From contig DATD01000007.1 of the NCBI GenBank assembly GCA_002504525.1, forward strand, positions 1 through 17,074: a stretch of 17,074 bases of DNA, in the 5' to 3' direction. Origin of the DNA: Methanomassiliicoccus sp. UBA345. GTDB taxonomy: Archaea > Thermoplasmatota > Thermoplasmata > Methanomassiliicoccales > Methanomassiliicoccaceae. This document shows, in pieces, positions 14,437-17,074 of the stretch; position 1 is the first letter of the stretch; each line of letters opens with the position of its first letter. The position numbers and the translations under genes are program-made. Under the pieces are notes generated by a model. The model was given only the letters and a program-made list of their open reading frames with translations, made no database searches and had not been told where the DNA came from.

Positions 14437-15495
14437 TCACCTTCTCTTGGCAGGCAGGCCCTTGACCGCGTCCACCATGGCCTGCAAGTTCTCCTTCTTG
14501 ATCAGCGCCGACAGTCCGCACCCGGCGGATATGATGTTGAAGCCAGCGTCCACGGAGCGCAGCGCATCATGCTTGACCTGTTCCGGCGTCCCCTGCAGCA
14601 GCGGCTTGACGACGCCGACGTTGCCGATCAGCGCGGCCCGGCCGTCCACGATCTCCACGGCCTTGTAGGGGTCGCTCTTCTCCTCGATGCTCAGTCCGTC
14701 CGCTCCGGTGGAGACCATCTGTTCGAGCATCGGCACCATGTTCCCGCAGATGTGCAGCACCTTCTTGGTGTCCTCCAGTCCGCTGAACGCCCGCCTGACG
14801 TACGGTCCGGCGTACTCATCGAACCAATCGGGGTTGATCATGTCCCACGACGCGGACGGTTCTGACATCTGTATGAGGTCGACGTGCAGCTTCTCCACCT
14901 CCTGCAGCCACATCCGCTCGTACTCGGCGGCAAACTTGACGATCTTGTGGGTCTTCTCCGGCTCGGTGACGATCCACAGCAGCAGGTTGTCCGTCCCTAC
15001 CAGGTGGCCGGCGATGGTGAACGGCCCCGTGACGCCGACGATGGTCGGCAGCTCGTTGCCCGCTCCCTCCTTCATTGCGCGGGCGGCGTCCAGGATGACC
15101 TTGTTCCTGGCCATCGTCTTGATCTCGTCGCGGCTTGGCAGCACGAGGTCCTCGTCGATGCGCGACAGCAGCGGGTTGGACTTGACCATTGGCGTGCTGT
15201 TCTTCTTCCCCAGGTCCACCTTGCAGCCCAGCGCCTCGGCCTCGTACGAAAGGCAGTATGGTATCCGGCACGACTCCAGTCCGACGAAGGGGTACATCGA
15301 AAGACCCAGCTTGGTCATCAGCTTGGCGTCGGTATGCACGTCCGGCCATGCTGCTCCGCAATAGTCCATCAGCTCGGTGGTGGCGGCGGTGGTCATGCCC
15401 GCTACCGCCGGCCGGTCAACTTCCTTGCATGCCAGCGAGCGGAGCAAGCGCTCCCTCGGCGTCATTCCGTTGTCCTTCCTCTCTTCAGTTGCCAT
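14437..15495 (-). CDS. MtaA-type methylcobalamin:coenzyme M methyltransferase
   Basis: Canonical MtaA/MtbA-family enzyme, up to 352 residues. It moves a methyl group from a methylated corrinoid protein to coenzyme M, forming methyl-CoM for the methyl-CoM reductase step. Zinc ligands are His248 and Cys250 (LHICGN) and Cys325 (SAGCGLS). VHTDAKLMTKLGLS, GLESCRIPYCL and EALGCKVDLGKKNSTP closely resemble Methanosarcina MtaA as I recall it. The start is ambiguous: ATG 15495 has little ribosome site, while ATG 15465 (residue 11) follows GAGAGGAAGG and gives His238/Cys240/Cys315, close to the MtaA numbering. I list the longer form. It is second in an operon behind an MFS transporter, separated by 56 bases with a strong hairpin. 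Whether it serves methanol, methylamines or another substrate cannot be told. Confidence 0.85.
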   Translation of the reverse strand: MATEERKDNGMTPRERLLRSLACKEVDRPAVAGMTTAATTELMDYCGAAWPDVHTDAKLMTKLGLSMYPFVGLESCRIPYCLSYEAEALGCKVDLGKKNSTPMVKSNPLLSRIDEDLVLPSRDEIKTMARNKVILDAARAMKEGAGNELPTIVGVTGPFTIAGHLVGTDNLLLWIVTEPEKTHKIVKFAAEYERMWLQEVEKLHVDLIQMSEPSASWDMINPDWFDEYAGPYVRRAFSGLEDTKKVLHICGNMVPMLEQMVSTGADGLSIEEKSDPYKAVEIVDGRAALIGNVGVVKPLLQGTPEQVKHDALRSVDAGFNIISAGCGLSALIKKENLQAMVDAVKGLPAKRR

Positions 15496-15521
15496 ATTTT
15501 GTCACGTCCATTGATGTGTGA

Positions 15522-15544
15522 GAGGGGGCGCTCGGCGCCCCCTC
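15522..15544 (-). repeat. Perfect GC-rich stem-loop between transporter and methyltransferase genes
   Basis: GAGGGGGCGC (15522-15531) and its exact complement GCGCCCCCTC (15535-15544) enclose a 3-base loop. It starts eight bases after the MFS stop and ends 26 bases before the first possible ATG of the methyltransferase. No T run follows on the minus strand (CACACATCAATGG), so it is more likely an RNA-processing or stability element, or a partial terminator, that sets unequal expression of the two genes. Confidence 0.65.
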
Positions 15545-15551
15545 GGTCCGT

Positions 15552-16889
15552 TCAGTTGGTCTGCCCCCTCTTCTGGGTCTCCACCTTCGGCAGGGTCGCC
15601 GGAGCGCGCGCCTTCTCCCTGGACAGGAAGCCGGCCACGGTGGCGATCACCATGCATACCAGCATGAACAGCCATATCGTCTGGTATCCTGCCGCGGTGC
15701 GCTCCACCAGCATGAGGCCGGTCAGCTGCTGCAGGATGGCCCCGCCGGCGAAGGGGAAGATGTTCAACGCTGCGGTGGTAGTTCCGACAATGCTGATCGG
15801 GAACAGCTCCTTGATCTGCGCATAGCTCACCACGAAGAAGCCTCCGAAGAAGCCGAACATGAAGTTGATGGCGATCTGCGAGATCACGGTGTCCAGCATC
15901 CCGGCGGTCATCCATATGACCGCCCATATGGCGGTGTATGCGACCGTTCCGACGATCAGCACCTTCTTGCGGGACTTGAGGACCTTGTCCGACAGTATCC
16001 CGGCCAGCGGGCAGCCCACGATCATCCCGATGCCGATGAACGTCAGCACCGTGCCGTAGGTGGCCTTGTCCCAGCCCAGGACGTCGGCGTAGTACGGTCC
16101 GGCCCACAGTCCCTGGTACACCATGATGCTTCCGTACATGAAGAAGAACCAGATGGCCAGGGGCCAGAACTTCATCCCCGAGCCGAAGGTCATCCTTAGC
16201 GCCTTCCTCATGGGGATCTTCTCTACCTCCTTAGCCTCCGGTATCGGCTCTCCGGTCTCGTCCGACTCGATCTCCTGTATGGTCGGCAGGCCCATGTCAG
16301 CGGGGCGGTCGCGGGTGATGACCCATGCCACCACGGCCAGGACGACGGTGATGACGCCCAGCACCAGGAACACCTGCTGCCATCCCACCGCGTCGGACAT
16401 CAGCGCGAGCGGTCCGGCGGCGCTGAGGGCGCCGATGTTCCCCACTGCCAGCAGTATGCCGGACAGCGAGGCGAACTCGTTCTTGCGGTACCATGTGGCA
16501 AGGATCTTCATGATGGGGATGTACACCATCGCCACGCCGACGCCGATCAGAACCCTGCCGGCGATGACCAGCAGGAAGCTGGACGCGATCCCGGTGAGGA
16601 TCGCGCCCACCGCAGCCACCAAGGTGAAAATGCTCACCGTCTTCCGCGGCCCCCAGCTGTCGGTCAGCAGGCCGGAGGGCAGCTGCATTATGGTGTAGGC
16701 GTAGAAGTACGCCGAGCTCAACAATGCGATCGAGGCCGCCCCTACGCCGAATGTGCTCTGCAGGTCCTCCGAGACCACCGCCGTTGATACGCGGTGGAAA
16801 TACACGAAGAAGTAGGCGAAGGCCAGAATACCGAATATCGCCCAGCGATACCGGAACACCTTCGTTCTTGCTTTACTGTCGAGTGCCAT
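15552..16889 (-). CDS. Major facilitator superfamily transporter
   Basis: A 445-residue MFS protein with twelve hydrophobic helices in two halves joined by an acidic loop (EIESDETGEPIPEAKEVEK). The helix 2-3 motif A is present as GLLTDSWGPRKTV and, in the second half, GILSDKVLKSRKKV. Helix 4 has GRVLIGVGVAMVYIP. The arrangement suggests an organic anion or small-metabolite symporter, but the substrate is unknown. I choose ATG 16889 (MALDSKART): GGAGGAG lies about ten bases upstream, while the alternative ATG at 16913 would translate that ribosome site as MGRRRRKG. It heads an operon with the MtaA-type gene, suggesting uptake of a methyl donor or export of a demethylated product. Confidence 0.85.
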   Translation of the reverse strand: MALDSKARTKVFRYRWAIFGILAFAYFFVYFHRVSTAVVSEDLQSTFGVGAASIALLSSAYFYAYTIMQLPSGLLTDSWGPRKTVSIFTLVAAVGAILTGIASSFLLVIAGRVLIGVGVAMVYIPIMKILATWYRKNEFASLSGILLAVGNIGALSAAGPLALMSDAVGWQQVFLVLGVITVVLAVVAWVITRDRPADMGLPTIQEIESDETGEPIPEAKEVEKIPMRKALRMTFGSGMKFWPLAIWFFFMYGSIMVYQGLWAGPYYADVLGWDKATYGTVLTFIGIGMIVGCPLAGILSDKVLKSRKKVLIVGTVAYTAIWAVIWMTAGMLDTVISQIAINFMFGFFGGFFVVSYAQIKELFPISIVGTTTAALNIFPFAGGAILQQLTGLMLVERTAAGYQTIWLFMLVCMVIATVAGFLSREKARAPATLPKVETQKRGQTN

Positions 16890-16963
16890 TCCTTTTCTCC
16901 TCCGTCGGCCCATCGTTGGCCGATCCAGGGGAGAATGGGTGTGTCGCTACTAGCATCCCGTGG

Positions 16964-17057
16964 CGGATATGTTCGATTTTGTTGCCGTGAAAAAGCCAAC
17001 GGCGAACAGGTCCGCCGTGACAAAGCGATGCATACCATCGTACATATCCGATGTACG
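16964..17057. promoter_or_regulatory. Inverted repeats upstream of the MFS-methyltransferase operon
   Basis: CGTACAT (17039-17045) and ATGTACG (17051-17057) form a perfect 7-base inverted repeat with a 5-base spacer. In addition CGGATATGTTCG (16964-16975) is repeated in opposite orientation as CGTACATATCCG (17039-17050), 11 of 12 positions matching. I see no convincing TATA box between them and the gene. Candidate operator region. Confidence 0.45.
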
Positions 17058-17074
17058 GTCGGAATCATTCATAC

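Noticed and set aside
1..17074. CRISPR array, tRNA or rRNA genes, insertion sequence, integrase or attachment site
   Set aside because: Reading both strands I found no regularly spaced repeats, no tRNA-like T-arm with matching acceptor stem, no transposase or integrase frame.

Overview
The window looks like a methylotrophic, hydrogen-dependent methanogen of the Methanomassiliicoccales (Thermoplasmata), or a close relative. The pointers are three proteins of the MtaA/MtbA (methylcobalamin:coenzyme M methyltransferase) fold, archaeal promoter layout (AT-rich TATA boxes about 25 bp before the inferred start of transcription, one apparently leaderless gene), T-rich terminators, a Bat-type HTH_10 regulator and a BspA-repeat surface protein. 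The assignment comes from protein and promoter character only; no rRNA or other marker is present.

Layout. 1-603 (+): 3' part of a metallo-beta-lactamase/beta-CASP nuclease, cut by the left edge. 609-2589 (-): a two-gene operon of membrane PH-domain (YdbS/YdbT-type) proteins. 2973-4911 (+): remnant of a large superfamily 1 helicase-endonuclease, lacking its N-terminal half and carrying an in-frame TAG and two frameshifts. 5094-7528 (-): APC permease plus MtaA-like methyltransferase operon, with an elaborate palindromic leader and promoter. 7825-8853 (-): a second, closely related methyltransferase, divergent from a ribbon-helix-helix regulator (9060-9551, +). 9948-11465 (+): BspA/fibronectin-type surface protein read in four frames. 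11552-11791 (+): leaderless zinc-ribbon protein. 11792-12901 (-): DUF2178-like membrane protein, XRE regulator and GNAT acetyltransferase in one operon. 13099-14375 (+): probable acetate transporter (interrupted by TGA) overlapping an HTH_10 regulator. 14437-16889 (-): MFS transporter plus a canonical MtaA-like methyltransferase, ending in a strong hairpin-T7 terminator.

How it fits together. The unifying theme is methyl-group metabolism: two separate transporter-methyltransferase operons plus a third methyltransferase gene next to its own small regulator. None of the usual partners (corrinoid protein, MtaB/MttB/MtbB-type substrate methyltransferase) lies in the window. Either these enzymes work with partners encoded elsewhere, or the two similar ones (5094-6110 and 7825-8853) have a different role. 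The promoter regions between 7529-7650 and 8857-9059 are dense in perfect palindromes. They are the most promising undescribed regulatory feature here.

Caution. All five inferred frameshifts behave as single-base losses, and several fall where restoring one base of a short homopolymer rebuilds the expected family sequence. Sequencing or assembly error is therefore a serious alternative to gene decay for the broken genes.
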